From contig NZ_CP076128.1 of assembly GCF_018736065.1 (NCBI RefSeq), positions 4,341,001-4,405,000 on the forward strand: 64,000 nucleotides of DNA, read 5' to 3'. Both the position numbers and the translations under genes were made by a program. Shown here one piece after another: positions 34,890-43,516 of this stretch (position 1 is the first letter of the stretch; each line of letters begins with the position of its first letter). Origin of the DNA: Flammeovirga kamogawensis (lineage in GTDB: Bacteria; Bacteroidota; Bacteroidia; Cytophagales; Flammeovirgaceae). A model generated the notes under the pieces. The model was not told the origin of the DNA. It saw only the letters and a list, made by a program, of their open reading frames with translations, and made no database searches.

Positions 34890-36320
34890 GTGAGAAGAAC
34901 AAAAATTAAAGACTTGCTGGCACACGGAGAGATTGGTGCCAAAGTTACTGTTAAAGGATGGGTAAGAACATTTAGAAGCAATCGCTTTATTGCATTGAAT
35001 GATGGTTCTACTATCAATAATTTGCAAGCGGTGGTAGATTTTGAAAATACATCAGAAGATCTACTAAAGAGATTAACTACTAGTGCTGCTGTTTCTATAG
35101 AAGGAACAATTTTAGAATCTCAAGGTAAAGGACAGAGAATTGAAATTGAGGTAGAAAACCTTGAAATCTTAGGAGATGCAGACCCAGAAGAATATCCTTT
35201 ACAACCTAAAAAGCACTCTTTAGAGTTCTTACGTGAAAAAGCACATTTACGTCCTCGTACTCAAGTTATGAGTGCAGTGTATAGAGTACGTAATGCTTTA
35301 GCATACGGTATCCACAAATTCTTTAACGAAAAAGGATTTGTATATATGCATACACCAATTATTACTGGTTCTGATGCAGAAGGTGCAGGAGAAACTTTTA
35401 GAGTATCTACAATTGATCCTAAAAACCCACCACTTGGTGAAGACGGAGAGGTAGATTACAAAGAAGATTTCTTTGGTAAGCCTGTAAACTTATCAGTTTC
35501 TGGACAATTAGAAGCAGAAGTTGGAGCAATGGCTTTAGGTGATGTTTATACATTCGGACCTACATTCCGTGCAGAAAATTCAAACACTTCTCGTCACTTG
35601 GCAGAATTCTGGATGATAGAACCAGAAATGGCTTTCTATGATTTAGTAGATAACATGGACCTTGCAGAAGAAATGATCAAGTATTTGATTGATTATGCAA
35701 TGGAACAGTGCCCTGAAGATTTAGAATTCTTAAACCAACGTTACGCACAAGAGGAAAAAACAAAACCTCAAAACCAACGTGCTGAACTAGGTTTATTAGA
35801 GCGTTTAAAATTTGTTTCTGATAACAACTTTGAACGTTTAACATATACAGAAGCAATCGAAGTATTAAGACGTTCTAAACCGTTTAAAAAAGGTAAATTT
35901 AAATATCCTGTTGAGTGGGGTGTAGATTTATCTTCTGAACATGAGCGTTATTTAGTAGAGAAAGAATATAAAAAGCCTGTAATCTTAACGGATTACCCTA
36001 AAGAGATTAAATCTTTCTACATGAAGCAAAACGAAGATGGTAAAACTGTAGCAGCAATGGACGTATTGTTCCCTGGTATAGGTGAAATCATTGGAGGTTC
36101 TCAGCGTGAAGAAAATTTAGAGAAACTTGTAAAAAGAATGGAAGAAATGGATGTACCGCAAGAAGAATTGTGGTGGTATTTAGAGCTTCGTAAATTTGGA
36201 ACAGCTCCTCACTCTGGATTTGGTTTAGGTTTTGAAAGAATTGTATTATTTGTTACAGGAATGGGTAACATTCGTGATGTAATACCTTTCCCACGTGCTC
36301 CTAAAAGTGCAGACTTTTAA
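34890..36320 (+). CDS. asnS: asparagine--tRNA ligase (GTG start)
   Basis: 476 residues. It charges tRNA-Asn with asparagine in the cytoplasm. An N-terminal OB-fold ([22 protein letters not shown]) is followed by the class II core: motif 1 around [25 protein letters not shown], motif 2 in [25 protein letters not shown], and motif 3 in [27 protein letters not shown]. The start is GTG at 34890; no nearby ATG would keep the OB-fold intact. A terminator-like hairpin in the leader suggests attenuation. Confidence 0.95.
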   Translation: MRRTKIKDLLAHGEIGAKVTVKGWVRTFRSNRFIALNDGSTINNLQAVVDFENTSEDLLKRLTTSAAVSIEGTILESQGKGQRIEIEVENLEILGDADPEEYPLQPKKHSLEFLREKAHLRPRTQVMSAVYRVRNALAYGIHKFFNEKGFVYMHTPIITGSDAEGAGETFRVSTIDPKNPPLGEDGEVDYKEDFFGKPVNLSVSGQLEAEVGAMALGDVYTFGPTFRAENSNTSRHLAEFWMIEPEMAFYDLVDNMDLAEEMIKYLIDYAMEQCPEDLEFLNQRYAQEEKTKPQNQRAELGLLERLKFVSDNNFERLTYTEAIEVLRRSKPFKKGKFKYPVEWGVDLSSEHERYLVEKEYKKPVILTDYPKEIKSFYMKQNEDGKTVAAMDVLFPGIGEIIGGSQREENLEKLVKRMEEMDVPQEELWWYLELRKFGTAPHSGFGLGFERIVLFVTGMGNIRDVIPFPRAPKSADF

Positions 36321-36340
36321 GATCGGAAAAGTTTAAACAA

Positions 36341-36379
36341 AAAAATGGCTTCAAAATTAATTTTTGAAGCCATTTTTTT
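36341..36379. terminator. bidirectional terminator of asnS and the convergent exported-protein gene
   Basis: AAAAAATGGCTTCAAAA and TTTTGAAGCCATTTTTT form a near-perfect stem around TTAATT. It overlaps the last bases of the minus-strand gene ending at 36378. Confidence 0.9.
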
Positions 36380-36824
36380 ATTGAAATGATTTTACTTTTG
36401 TTGTCATATTATCTACTGGCCACCAGCCTAATGATGGAAGGTATTTATATGTAAACTTTCTCCAAGTAATTTTTCCTGTTTTTTTACTTTTCTTTTTTAT
36501 TCTCCAAATAATCAAGCATTCTTGATGATCAGTTGGATCGGTATATATTCTGATAAAATCTTTTCCTTCTTTTACATAATCAAGTAAAATGTTGTCATTT
36601 TTTTTATCAACAAGCATCACATGATTAATACCTTCTTTTAAAAGTTCTATTGATCCATTAGCAGCCAAACCTCTAATAAAAGGTGCTGTTTTAATTTTTG
36701 GAGCAGTCATCATATGATTGTATGCTTTTTTTTTCTTCTTTTTATCATCATCAAGATTATTAGAAGCAAAAATTGACATTGAAAATATATGAATAAGTAG
36801 GGCTATTATAGTAAGGTTTTTCAT
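36378..36824 (-). CDS. small exported protein, member 1 of a three-paralog family
   Basis: 148 residues with a signal peptide (MKNLTIIALLIHIFSMSIFA), a lysine-rich linker (DDDKKKKKKA) and a domain of about 105 residues. The domain shares with the genes at 37311 and 37856 the blocks APKIKTAPFI, MLVD..NDNIL, KEGKDFIRIYTD, then a run of alternating K/T residues with GKITWRKFTYKY and a closing GWWPVDN....KVKSF. I recognise no known family. The conserved Tyr-Thr-Asp and Trp residues and lack of Cys suggest a small extracytoplasmic binding domain. The function is unknown. Confidence 0.75.
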   Translation of the reverse strand: MKNLTIIALLIHIFSMSIFASNNLDDDKKKKKKAYNHMMTAPKIKTAPFIRGLAANGSIELLKEGINHVMLVDKKNDNILLDYVKEGKDFIRIYTDPTDHQECLIIWRIKKKSKKTGKITWRKFTYKYLPSLGWWPVDNMTTKVKSFQ

Positions 36825-36928
36825 AACATCGTATAGATTTATTTAATCTAGAGACATTTTTGTAATAAGATTGATCAATAGTATTTACTATTATTAAAGT
36901 CTATTATCTATCATTTAAAATTGAAATT

Positions 36929-37273
36929 ATGGCATTTGATGAGTTTTTAGGAGAAAGAATAACCAGGTTTTTTACATCACAAAAAGTGGAATATTACTCA
37001 AAAAAAATGATGGGAGGGCTTATCTTCATGATCAACAATAAGATGAGCTGTGGAATCCATATAGATAAAAAATATGGAGATAGTTTATTAATGGCTAAAA
37101 TTGGAGAAGAGCAGTATGCTTTTGAAATAGAAAAACCATGTTGTTTACCTATGGATTTTACAGGTAGACCAATGAAAGGATACATCTATATAACTCCAGA
37201 GGGTTTTGACCTTGATACAGACCTTGAATATTGGTTAGAATTGGTACTTTCTTTTAATAGAAAAAATAATTGA
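36929..37273 (+). CDS. stand-alone TfoX N-terminal domain protein
   Basis: 114 residues covering just a TfoX_N domain: KKMMGGLIFMINNKMSCGIH, LLMAKIGEEQYAFEIEKP and the signature PMDFTGRPMKGYIYITPEGF. It lacks the C-terminal TfoX half, so it is not the Sxy/TfoX competence activator of gamma-proteobacteria. The function of single-domain members is unknown. It sits on the opposite strand between paralogs 1 and 2 of the exported-protein family. A hairpin follows. Confidence 0.88.
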   Translation: MAFDEFLGERITRFFTSQKVEYYSKKMMGGLIFMINNKMSCGIHIDKKYGDSLLMAKIGEEQYAFEIEKPCCLPMDFTGRPMKGYIYITPEGFDLDTDLEYWLELVLSFNRKNN

Positions 37274-37280
37274 TCAAAAA

Positions 37281-37305
37281 AAAAGGAAGTCATTAGACTT
37301 CCTTA
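37281..37305. terminator. terminator between TfoX-domain gene and paralog 2
   Basis: AAGGAAGT pairs with ACTTCCTT around a six-base loop. A long A-run precedes it, so it works best on the minus strand for the gene ending at 37311. Confidence 0.75.
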
Positions 37306-37310
37306 ATTTA

Positions 37311-37748
37311 TTAATTAAATGCTTTTACTTTTTCTTTATTATTATCAACAGGTCTCCATCCTGTAGTAGGAAAATGCTTATAACTGTGCAAATCCCACTT
37401 AATTTCTCCTGTTTTTTTATTTACTTTATTGATAGACCAAATAACCATTGCTTTATTACCATCAGCATTGTCAGTATAAACTCTAACAAAGTCTTTACCT
37501 TCTTTTAGATGATCAAATAAAATGTTATCTGTTTCAGTATCTACTAACATTTTATGGTTAACACCTTCCATAAATAATTCTAAAGAGTGCTCTGCAGCAA
37601 CACCTTTAATAAATGGAGCCGTTTTTATTTTAGGAGCATTAGTTTCATCATAATTTCTTTTGCTTTCTTTCCCTTTTTCGTTAGAAGCAAAAGAAGATAA
37701 ACTAATAATATTTAAAACTAGAACAATTAGAATCGATAAGTTTTTCAT
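37311..37748 (-). CDS. small exported protein, member 2 of a three-paralog family
   Basis: 145 residues from ATG 37746-37748 (MKNLSILIVLVLNIISLSSFA signal peptide); an upstream ATG at 37784 would bury the signal behind 12 polar residues. The linker is KGKESKRNYDE. The domain repeats the family blocks APKIKTAPFIKG, ELFMEGVNHKMLVDTETDNIL, KEGKDFVRVYTDNADG and GEIKWDLHSYKH, ending GWRPVDNNKEKVKAF. By eye it is nearest to paralog 3. Unknown function. Confidence 0.78.
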   Translation of the reverse strand: MKNLSILIVLVLNIISLSSFASNEKGKESKRNYDETNAPKIKTAPFIKGVAAEHSLELFMEGVNHKMLVDTETDNILFDHLKEGKDFVRVYTDNADGNKAMVIWSINKVNKKTGEIKWDLHSYKHFPTTGWRPVDNNKEKVKAFN

Positions 37749-37855
37749 ATTTCCTTGTGTTTGGTTATACTTCATAAACACCAAGATTTTCCGATTCGTT
37801 AACTTTGTTAAAGCTTGTTCGTTGTTATTTGCTTTTATTTAATTATCGTAAATTT

Positions 37856-38329
37856 TTATTTAAAGGCTTCTACTTTCGTATTGTCGTTTGTTGTGGGTCT
37901 CCAACCAATTTCAGAATACTTCTTATAAGTATATTTTTTCCAATCAATTTCACCAGTTTCTTTATCTACTTTTTCGATGTGCCAAATGATAATGCATTTT
38001 AAACCATCTGTATGATCAGTATATACTCTTAAATAATCTTCACCTTCTTTTAAATTATTGTAAAGTATATTGTCTGTTTCAGCATCAATAAGCATTTTCT
38101 TTTTACCATCCTTAAAAAGCTCTAAACTATGTTCAGAAGATAAATCTTTAATAAAAGGTGCAGTTTTAACTTTAGGTGCAATATTAAAATGATCATATGA
38201 TGAAGCTTTAGAATTTTTTTTCTTGTCGTCATCATCTTCATCTTTTTTGCCATTTTCGTTATTGGCAAAATTTATAAAAGGTAAAGAAATTAATAAGAAC
38301 GTAAGTAAGGTGTTTTTTATATTTTTCAT
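37856..38329 (-). CDS. small exported protein, member 3 of a three-paralog family
   Basis: 157 residues from ATG 38327-38329 (MKNIKNTLLTFLLISLPFINFA signal peptide); an ATG nine codons upstream is judged less likely. The linker is highly charged and acidic-basic (KKDEDDDDKKKN). The shared domain includes APKVKTAPFIKD, SLELFKDGKKKMLIDAETDNIL, KEGEDYLRVYTDHTDG, GEIDWKKYTYKK and a closing GWRPTTNDNTKVEAF. It is followed 107 bases on by paralog 2 on the same strand. Unknown function. Confidence 0.78.
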   Translation of the reverse strand: MKNIKNTLLTFLLISLPFINFANNENGKKDEDDDDKKKNSKASSYDHFNIAPKVKTAPFIKDLSSEHSLELFKDGKKKMLIDAETDNILYNNLKEGEDYLRVYTDHTDGLKCIIIWHIEKVDKETGEIDWKKYTYKKYSEIGWRPTTNDNTKVEAFK

Positions 38330-38553
38330 AATGATTATAATTAGGATATACCTCACTACAAACGTTCTTTAATTACCTAGTAATCATTTTATTGAATGTT
38401 ATTTCAACTCATTTATATTCATTTAAATTATAATGTTAAATTTAAATGTTAGATTGTGAGTATTATGTAAAAGCAATCTTAAATATATGCCTTACCTAGC
38501 TGTTACATAATTAAAGTTTACCTATTACTTCTTCTAAATAAATAACTATACTA

Positions 38554-38952
38554 ATGTGTAAATTGATTAACTATTGTTCTGTATTTACTATTTATATCCT
38601 ATTATTTTCTTCTTGTGGAATACAGAAAGAAATTAATAATGAATGGTATCAATCTACAGTCAATTTTCAGAAAGTTGATACTCAATTTAAAGGGTATCAG
38701 ATTGGTGTGAAAATTATAGACGACAATGCAATTGTAGAAATTTTCGGGAAAGAGATGCATGAAATCTATAAGTTGTCAAAATCTGTTCTTTCAGATAAGG
38801 CAACTTTTATTTCTGATGTAAATGATTCTCGCTTTAACAATGCTGAGTTGATTATTGAACATCATGACAAAGCAGACTTATCTAAAATTATTGTTTCCTT
38901 TATTGACAAGACAAATGGAATTAAAATTTTAGAACAAGAATTAAGCATATAA
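38554..38952 (+). CDS. small lipoprotein, unknown
   Basis: 132 residues with a lipoprotein signal peptide (YILLFSSCGI) after a slightly long N-region. The mature part has the look of a small beta protein (VKIIDDNAIVEIFGKEMHEIYKL). I recognise no family. It lies next to the exported-paralog trio but on the other strand and is ended by its own terminator. Confidence 0.65.
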   Translation: MCKLINYCSVFTIYILLFSSCGIQKEINNEWYQSTVNFQKVDTQFKGYQIGVKIIDDNAIVEIFGKEMHEIYKLSKSVLSDKATFISDVNDSRFNNAELIIEHHDKADLSKIIVSFIDKTNGIKILEQELSI

Positions 38953-38967
38953 AAACTGCTAAATTAA

Positions 38968-38997
38968 AAAAAGGAAGTCGAGAGGCTTCCTTTTTTT
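38968..38997 (+). terminator. terminator after small lipoprotein gene
   Basis: AAGGAAGT and GCTTCCTT pair around a CGAGAG loop, followed by a T-run. Confidence 0.75.
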
Positions 38998-39049
38998 ATT
39001 ACATATCCCTTAAAGAAGAATAGAGTGTATTTTATAATGTTATTTGCAT

Positions 39050-39057
39050 TACTTTTG
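39050..39057 (+). promoter_or_regulatory. candidate -7 box of the acetyltransferase operon
   Basis: TACTTTTG, exact TAnnTTTG, giving a transcript start near 39064. Confidence 0.45.
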
Positions 39058-39084
39058 TGAACTAATTAACTAATAATGTATCAT

Positions 39085-39564
39085 ATGTATTCTATTAGAG
39101 TAATAACACCTAATGATAATGCTTTTATTGAAAAAATAATAAAAGAAGCATTAGAAGAACATAATGCAGCCTTACCTGGTACTGCTTATTTTGATAAACA
39201 ATTAGGAGAGTTATCAAAAGTATACGAGGAGAGTGGTGTTGAGTATTTTATTTTAGAAGAAAATAATAAAGTAATTGGAGGAGCTGGTATTGGTAAGCTA
39301 ATTGGTGCAGATGATTCAGTATGTGAACTTCAAAAAATATATCTTTCTACAGATGCTAGAGGAAAAGGTTACGGAGAAAAAGTATTAAAGCACTGCTTAA
39401 CTTTTGCTAAAGACGAAGGTTATTCTAAATGTTATTTAGAAACAATGCCAGAATTGGTAAAAGGAGTTGCATTATATGAACGTCTGGGTTTTAAAAATCT
39501 AGAAGCTCCATTAGGAAATACATCTCACCATAGTTGTACTATTTGGATGATAAAAGAATTATAA
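39085..39564 (+). CDS. GNAT family N-acetyltransferase
   Basis: 159 residues from ATG 39085 (MYSIRVITPNDNAFIEKII); an ATG three codons upstream at 39076 is equally in frame and cannot be excluded. The acetyl-CoA loop is LQKIYLSTDARGKGYGEKVLKHCL, and the C-terminal motif is KGVALYERLGFKNLEAP. Substrate unknown. It is the first gene of a tight operon: the hydrolase ATG begins two bases after its stop. Confidence 0.88.
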   Translation: MYSIRVITPNDNAFIEKIIKEALEEHNAALPGTAYFDKQLGELSKVYEESGVEYFILEENNKVIGGAGIGKLIGADDSVCELQKIYLSTDARGKGYGEKVLKHCLTFAKDEGYSKCYLETMPELVKGVALYERLGFKNLEAPLGNTSHHSCTIWMIKEL

Positions 39565-39566
39565 AT

Positions 39567-40535
39567 ATGCCTGTAGTTAACTCTGCGTACTTGCCTAGTT
39601 TTATTTATAGAAATGCTCATATCAATACAATTGCAGCAAATAGGTTTCAGAAGAAAAAAAGCCCAGACTTTATAAGAAAAAGGTACACTACACCAGATAA
39701 TGATTTTTTTGATGTAGATACACTTCTCAATAACCATAAAGTAGCAATTATTTTATTACATGGATTAGAAGGCTCTTCATCATCTCCATATATTTTAGAG
39801 ATGTCGGATGCCTTTTCGAGTTCTTTTGATATTTGGGCAATTAATCATAGAAGTTGTAGCGGAGAGCCTAATAAAAAGTACTATTCCTATCATAGTGGAA
39901 AAACGGATGATCTAGATTTTTTGGTAAATGATATTGCAGATGCTTATGCTAATATCATAATCATTGGCTTCAGCTTAGGAGGAAATATCACTTTAAAATA
40001 TTTAGGTGAACAAGCCGAAAAGATTAACCCTAAAGTATTGGGAGGGGTAGCAATTTCTGTTCCTTGTGATTTAAATACATCAGCTAAACAATTACAATCA
40101 AAAAGGAATTGGGTCTATTTAAATAATTTTTTGCGGTCATTAAAGTTAAAAGCTATTCAAAAATTAGAAACTTTTGACCCATCCTCAGAAAAAATCACTA
40201 AAATTGCAGCAGCAAAAACATTTGTGGCTTTCGACGATGAATATACGGCTCCGGCACATGGCTTTAGAGATGCTGAAGAATATTGGACAAAATGTAGTTC
40301 AAAGCAGTTTTTAAAAGGAATTATCAAACCTACATTAATTATTAATGCATTAGATGATCCTTTTCTCTCAAAAGAGTGTTACCCATATTATGAAGCGGAA
40401 AATAATGAAAATGTTTTTTTAGAAACACCTAAATATGGAGGACATGTAGGCTTTTTAATATCTCTAAATAAACAAAGGTGGTATTTAGAAAGAGTCCTCA
40501 ACTTTATTCAACTAATAACAAACAAAGAAAATTAA
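39567..40535 (+). CDS. YheT/EMB8-type alpha/beta hydrolase
   Basis: 322 residues from ATG 39567, two bases after the acetyltransferase stop; a longer frame from 39534 would overlap that gene and is rejected. The family features are the N-terminal YRNAHINTIAANRF, the oxyanion segment ILLHGLEGSSSSPY, the NHRSCSGEPN block, and the nucleophile elbow IIIGFSLGGNITLKYLG (Ser in GFSLGG). Asp and His of the triad are probably in ALDDPFLS and GGHVGFL. An esterase or lipase-like enzyme of unknown substrate, cytoplasmic. Confidence 0.9.
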   Translation: MPVVNSAYLPSFIYRNAHINTIAANRFQKKKSPDFIRKRYTTPDNDFFDVDTLLNNHKVAIILLHGLEGSSSSPYILEMSDAFSSSFDIWAINHRSCSGEPNKKYYSYHSGKTDDLDFLVNDIADAYANIIIIGFSLGGNITLKYLGEQAEKINPKVLGGVAISVPCDLNTSAKQLQSKRNWVYLNNFLRSLKLKAIQKLETFDPSSEKITKIAAAKTFVAFDDEYTAPAHGFRDAEEYWTKCSSKQFLKGIIKPTLIINALDDPFLSKECYPYYEAENNENVFLETPKYGGHVGFLISLNKQRWYLERVLNFIQLITNKEN

Positions 40536-40537
40536 TC

Positions 40538-40765
40538 ATGATAGGTTATATTTTTACTTTAATTGGCGTTGCAGCAGTAATTTTGGCAGTTACAGTTTTT
40601 AGAGATGATACTGTAATTAAATGGGTTTTAGGCTGTAGTTCGTTTCCATTATTTGTAATTGGTGCTTTTATTAAGTTTAAAACACTAATAGAAATGAGAA
40701 GAGAAATGGATGCGAAAGTAGCAGAAGCTGCAAAAAAGAAAGAAGAAGAAGCTAAAAGTAAATAG
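40538..40765 (+). CDS. small two-helix membrane protein
   Basis: 75 residues from ATG 40538, two bases after the hydrolase stop. Two hydrophobic segments (IGYIFTLIGVAAVILAVTVF and VLGCSSFPLFVIGAFIKF) are followed by a charged helical tail (EMRREMDAKVAEAAKKKEEEAKSK). I recognise no family. Its tight spacing makes it the third gene of the acetyltransferase-hydrolase operon. Confidence 0.7.
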   Translation: MIGYIFTLIGVAAVILAVTVFRDDTVIKWVLGCSSFPLFVIGAFIKFKTLIEMRREMDAKVAEAAKKKEEEAKSK

Positions 40766-40971
40766 TGTTGGTTATTTAGATGTTTACTTAATAAATGTCT
40801 TATTTAGCTTAAAATTGAGGTTTTTAACCTTATATGTTTACTTGGTATTCTTGGTTGTATACTTTTTGTACCCTAAAGATTATTGTAATTTTATAATTAA
40901 ACTATCATGTTTGTAGTGTCTTAGATACACATATAAGAATAAATGAAATTTTAATTATATACTTATTTACA

Positions 40972-42849
40972 ATGAACATGAAAAGAATATCACTCGCTTT
41001 AACTTTAATGTTGTTTGCTGCTTTTCAATTAGCTTCAGCTAAATCAAAAGTATCAATCGATAGAGTTGAACCAGCATTTTGGTGGGCCGGAATGGAACAT
41101 CCAGAATTACAATTACTTATTCACGGTAAAGACATTTCAAATTTAACTCCTACTTTATCGTATGATGGAGTACAGTTAGATCAAACTATAAAAGTAGATA
41201 ACCCTAATTATCTATTTTTAGTTTTAAAGATTTCTGAAGGTGTAAAGCCAGGATCTTTCCCAATAGAATTTAAACAAAAAGGCAAAGTAGTTTTTACTTA
41301 TAACTACGAGTTTAAACAAAGAAGAGATAACTCTGCAGGACGTCAAGGTTTTTCTAATAAAGATGTAATGTATTTAATTACACCTGACCGTTTTGCAAAT
41401 GGAATTCCAGAAAATGATACTGTAGATGGCTTAAAAGAAGCAGCAGATCGTTCAAATATGTCAGGTAGACATGGAGGTGATATTCAGGGTATTATAAATA
41501 ACTTAGATTATATTCAAGATTTAGGATTTACTGCACTTTGGGTAAACCCTCTTTTGGAGAATGACATGGAAACGTATTCTTACCATGGTTATTCTACTAC
41601 AGATTATTATAAAATTGACAAGAGATTTGGTTCTAACGAAGATTATGTACGTCTATCTGCAGAAGCAAAGAAAAGAGGTATAAAACTGATCATGGATCAG
41701 ATTGAAAATCACTGTGGATTAAACCATTGGTGGACAAATGATCTTCCTACGGCTGATTGGTATAATTTTCAAGATTTAGAGAAAAAACCTTATTCAACTC
41801 ATCAAAGAGTTTCTTTAGCTGATCCATATGGTTCAGAAACTGATAGAAAAGGACATGCTGATGGATGGTTTGTTGATACAATGCCTGATTTAAATCAAAA
41901 GAACGAATTATTAGCAAATTACTTGATTCAAAACTCAATTTGGTGGGTAGAGTTTGGAGATCTTGGAGGTATTAGACAAGATACTTATTCATATCCTGAT
42001 GCTAATTTTATGGCAGAATGGTCTCGTAGAATTATGCTAGAATATCCTAACTTTAATATTGTTGGAGAAGAATGGTCAGAAAACCCTGCAATTGTTTCGA
42101 GATGGCAAAAAGGAAAAGTGAATGCAAACGGATACGAATCTTATTTACCTTCACTTATGGATTTCCCTGTTCAAGCAGCATTAAAACGTTCATTAAATAA
42201 AGAAATAGCTCCTTATTCAAATACTTTTAATGAAGTATATGAAACACTAGCTGAAGATTTCTTATATGCTGATCCATATAACTTAGTTATTTTCCCTGAT
42301 AATCATGACACACCTCGTTTCTTTAATCAAGTAAATGAAAACTATGATTTATTTAAGATGGGCTTAATGTACATCTATACAACACGTGGAATACCTCAAA
42401 TTTTCTACGGAACTGAAATCTTAATGGGTAATGTAGATCATCCTGAAGATCATGCTTATATCCGTGAAGACATGCCTGGAGGATGGGAAGGTGATAAAGC
42501 CAATGTGTTTAAAGGTGAAGGCTTATCTAAAGAACAAAAAGATGCATTGAACTTTGTGAAAACATTGACAACTTTTAGAAGAGATACTCCAGCATTACAT
42601 GATGGTAAATTAAAACAGTATGCTCCAGCTAATGAAATTTTTGTGATGTTCAGATATGATGAGTCTACTAAAGTAATGACAATCTTTAATAAGAACGTTG
42701 AAGATAAAGACGTAGAATTAGCACATTATGAAGAATCTATTCAAGGTGCGAAATCTGCTAAGAATGTATTAACGGGTGAAACTTATGATCTTTCAAAAGG
42801 TACTTTAAAAGTTCCTGGAATGACATCATTGATGTTAGTGATTGAGTAA
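40972..42849 (+). CDS. periplasmic GH13 alpha-amylase (cyclomaltodextrinase/neopullulanase, SusA-like)
   Basis: 625 residues with a signal peptide (ending in FQLASA). An N-terminal immunoglobulin-like cyclomaltodextrinase domain (VEPAFWWAGMEHPELQLLIHG) precedes the GH13 barrel. Conserved regions are MDQIENHCG, GGIRQDTYSYPD with nucleophile about Asp337, IVGEEWSE with acid/base about Glu366, and FPDNHDTPRF with about Asp446. A beta-domain ends the protein. It should cleave maltodextrins, pullulan or cyclodextrins in the periplasm. No susC/susD genes adjoin it. The start could also be the second Met (40978). Confidence 0.93.
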   Translation: MNMKRISLALTLMLFAAFQLASAKSKVSIDRVEPAFWWAGMEHPELQLLIHGKDISNLTPTLSYDGVQLDQTIKVDNPNYLFLVLKISEGVKPGSFPIEFKQKGKVVFTYNYEFKQRRDNSAGRQGFSNKDVMYLITPDRFANGIPENDTVDGLKEAADRSNMSGRHGGDIQGIINNLDYIQDLGFTALWVNPLLENDMETYSYHGYSTTDYYKIDKRFGSNEDYVRLSAEAKKRGIKLIMDQIENHCGLNHWWTNDLPTADWYNFQDLEKKPYSTHQRVSLADPYGSETDRKGHADGWFVDTMPDLNQKNELLANYLIQNSIWWVEFGDLGGIRQDTYSYPDANFMAEWSRRIMLEYPNFNIVGEEWSENPAIVSRWQKGKVNANGYESYLPSLMDFPVQAALKRSLNKEIAPYSNTFNEVYETLAEDFLYADPYNLVIFPDNHDTPRFFNQVNENYDLFKMGLMYIYTTRGIPQIFYGTEILMGNVDHPEDHAYIREDMPGGWEGDKANVFKGEGLSKEQKDALNFVKTLTTFRRDTPALHDGKLKQYAPANEIFVMFRYDESTKVMTIFNKNVEDKDVELAHYEESIQGAKSAKNVLTGETYDLSKGTLKVPGMTSLMLVIE

Positions 42850-42974
42850 TAATTAGATATAACATTCTAAATTATATATTTAAAGGCTAGTGAAAATACA
42901 ACTTTTTACTAGCCTTTAATGTTCTATAAATATATGTTGTCATGAAATATTTTTAGTTTTTATAAAAAAAACAA

Positions 42975-42982
42975 TATTTTTG
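42975..42982 (+). promoter_or_regulatory. candidate -7 box before lipoprotein gene
   Basis: TATTTTTG, exact TAnnTTTG, 33 bases before the ATG at 43015. Confidence 0.4.
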
Positions 42983-43014
42983 TTGTCAGCCTTCTACTTT
43001 GAGTTGTCATAAGA

Positions 43015-43464
43015 ATGAATAAAAATATTATGATGAAAAAGACAATTATTTATATACTACCACTTATAACATTATTTTTTTCTTCTTGTAATCTTACTGA
43101 TGACGAGCCATTAGTATTGGCTACTGATCCGATAACACATGTTTTTCATGATGCTCATGAGATTGAAGTGAAAGATTCATTATCTCAATTAAGTGTTGAT
43201 GTAAAAATAGTAGGTTGGAAAAAAGACGAAAGAGGATATTATAATTTACATTATAGATTTGTAAATTTATCATCTAATGAAGTGGATGACAAAAAGACCA
43301 TTTCTTATAAAAAGATAGAAATAAAAGATGATGTATTAACGGAAAATTTATTTTTCGAAGGTCTTGATAGTTTAACAGATTATCAGATTGAATTAAAATC
43401 ATCTTATAAAGACGAGTTTACTTCTTCTAACTTTTATAAGTTATCAACAAAAGGAAGGAATTAA
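43015..43464 (+). CDS. lipoprotein with fibronectin-like strands, unknown
   Basis: 149 residues; lipoprotein signal peptide ending LPLITLFFSSC. A Met pair at 43030 is an alternative start. The mature part (about 125 residues) looks all-beta, with KIVGWKKDERGYYNLHYRFVNL and a fibronectin-III-like ending SLTDYQIELKSSYKDEFTSSNFYKLSTK. Function unknown. It is convergent with the inositol monophosphatase gene and shares a terminator with it. Confidence 0.68.
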   Translation: MNKNIMMKKTIIYILPLITLFFSSCNLTDDEPLVLATDPITHVFHDAHEIEVKDSLSQLSVDVKIVGWKKDERGYYNLHYRFVNLSSNEVDDKKTISYKKIEIKDDVLTENLFFEGLDSLTDYQIELKSSYKDEFTSSNFYKLSTKGRN

Positions 43465-43483
43465 GTTTTAAAGAAATAGAATA

Positions 43484-43516
43484 AAAAAATGGAATAGTTA
43501 ACTATTCCATTTTTTG
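43484..43516. terminator. bidirectional terminator overlapping the suhB stop
   Basis: A perfect palindrome: AAAAAATGGAATAGTTA followed by its exact complement. The suhB stop codon at 43498-43500 lies inside the stem. Confidence 0.85.

Noticed and set aside
34890-36320. T-box riboswitch control of asnS
   Set aside because: The leader after the candidate promoter is only about 57 bases, too short for a T-box, and no T-box sequence is present.
36929-37273. Full TfoX/Sxy competence regulator
   Set aside because: Only the N-terminal domain is present and no competence genes are nearby.
39534-39566. Upstream start for the YheT-like hydrolase overlapping the acetyltransferase gene
   Set aside because: ATG 39567 gives the typical N-terminus and a two-base operon spacing that is repeated at the next junction.
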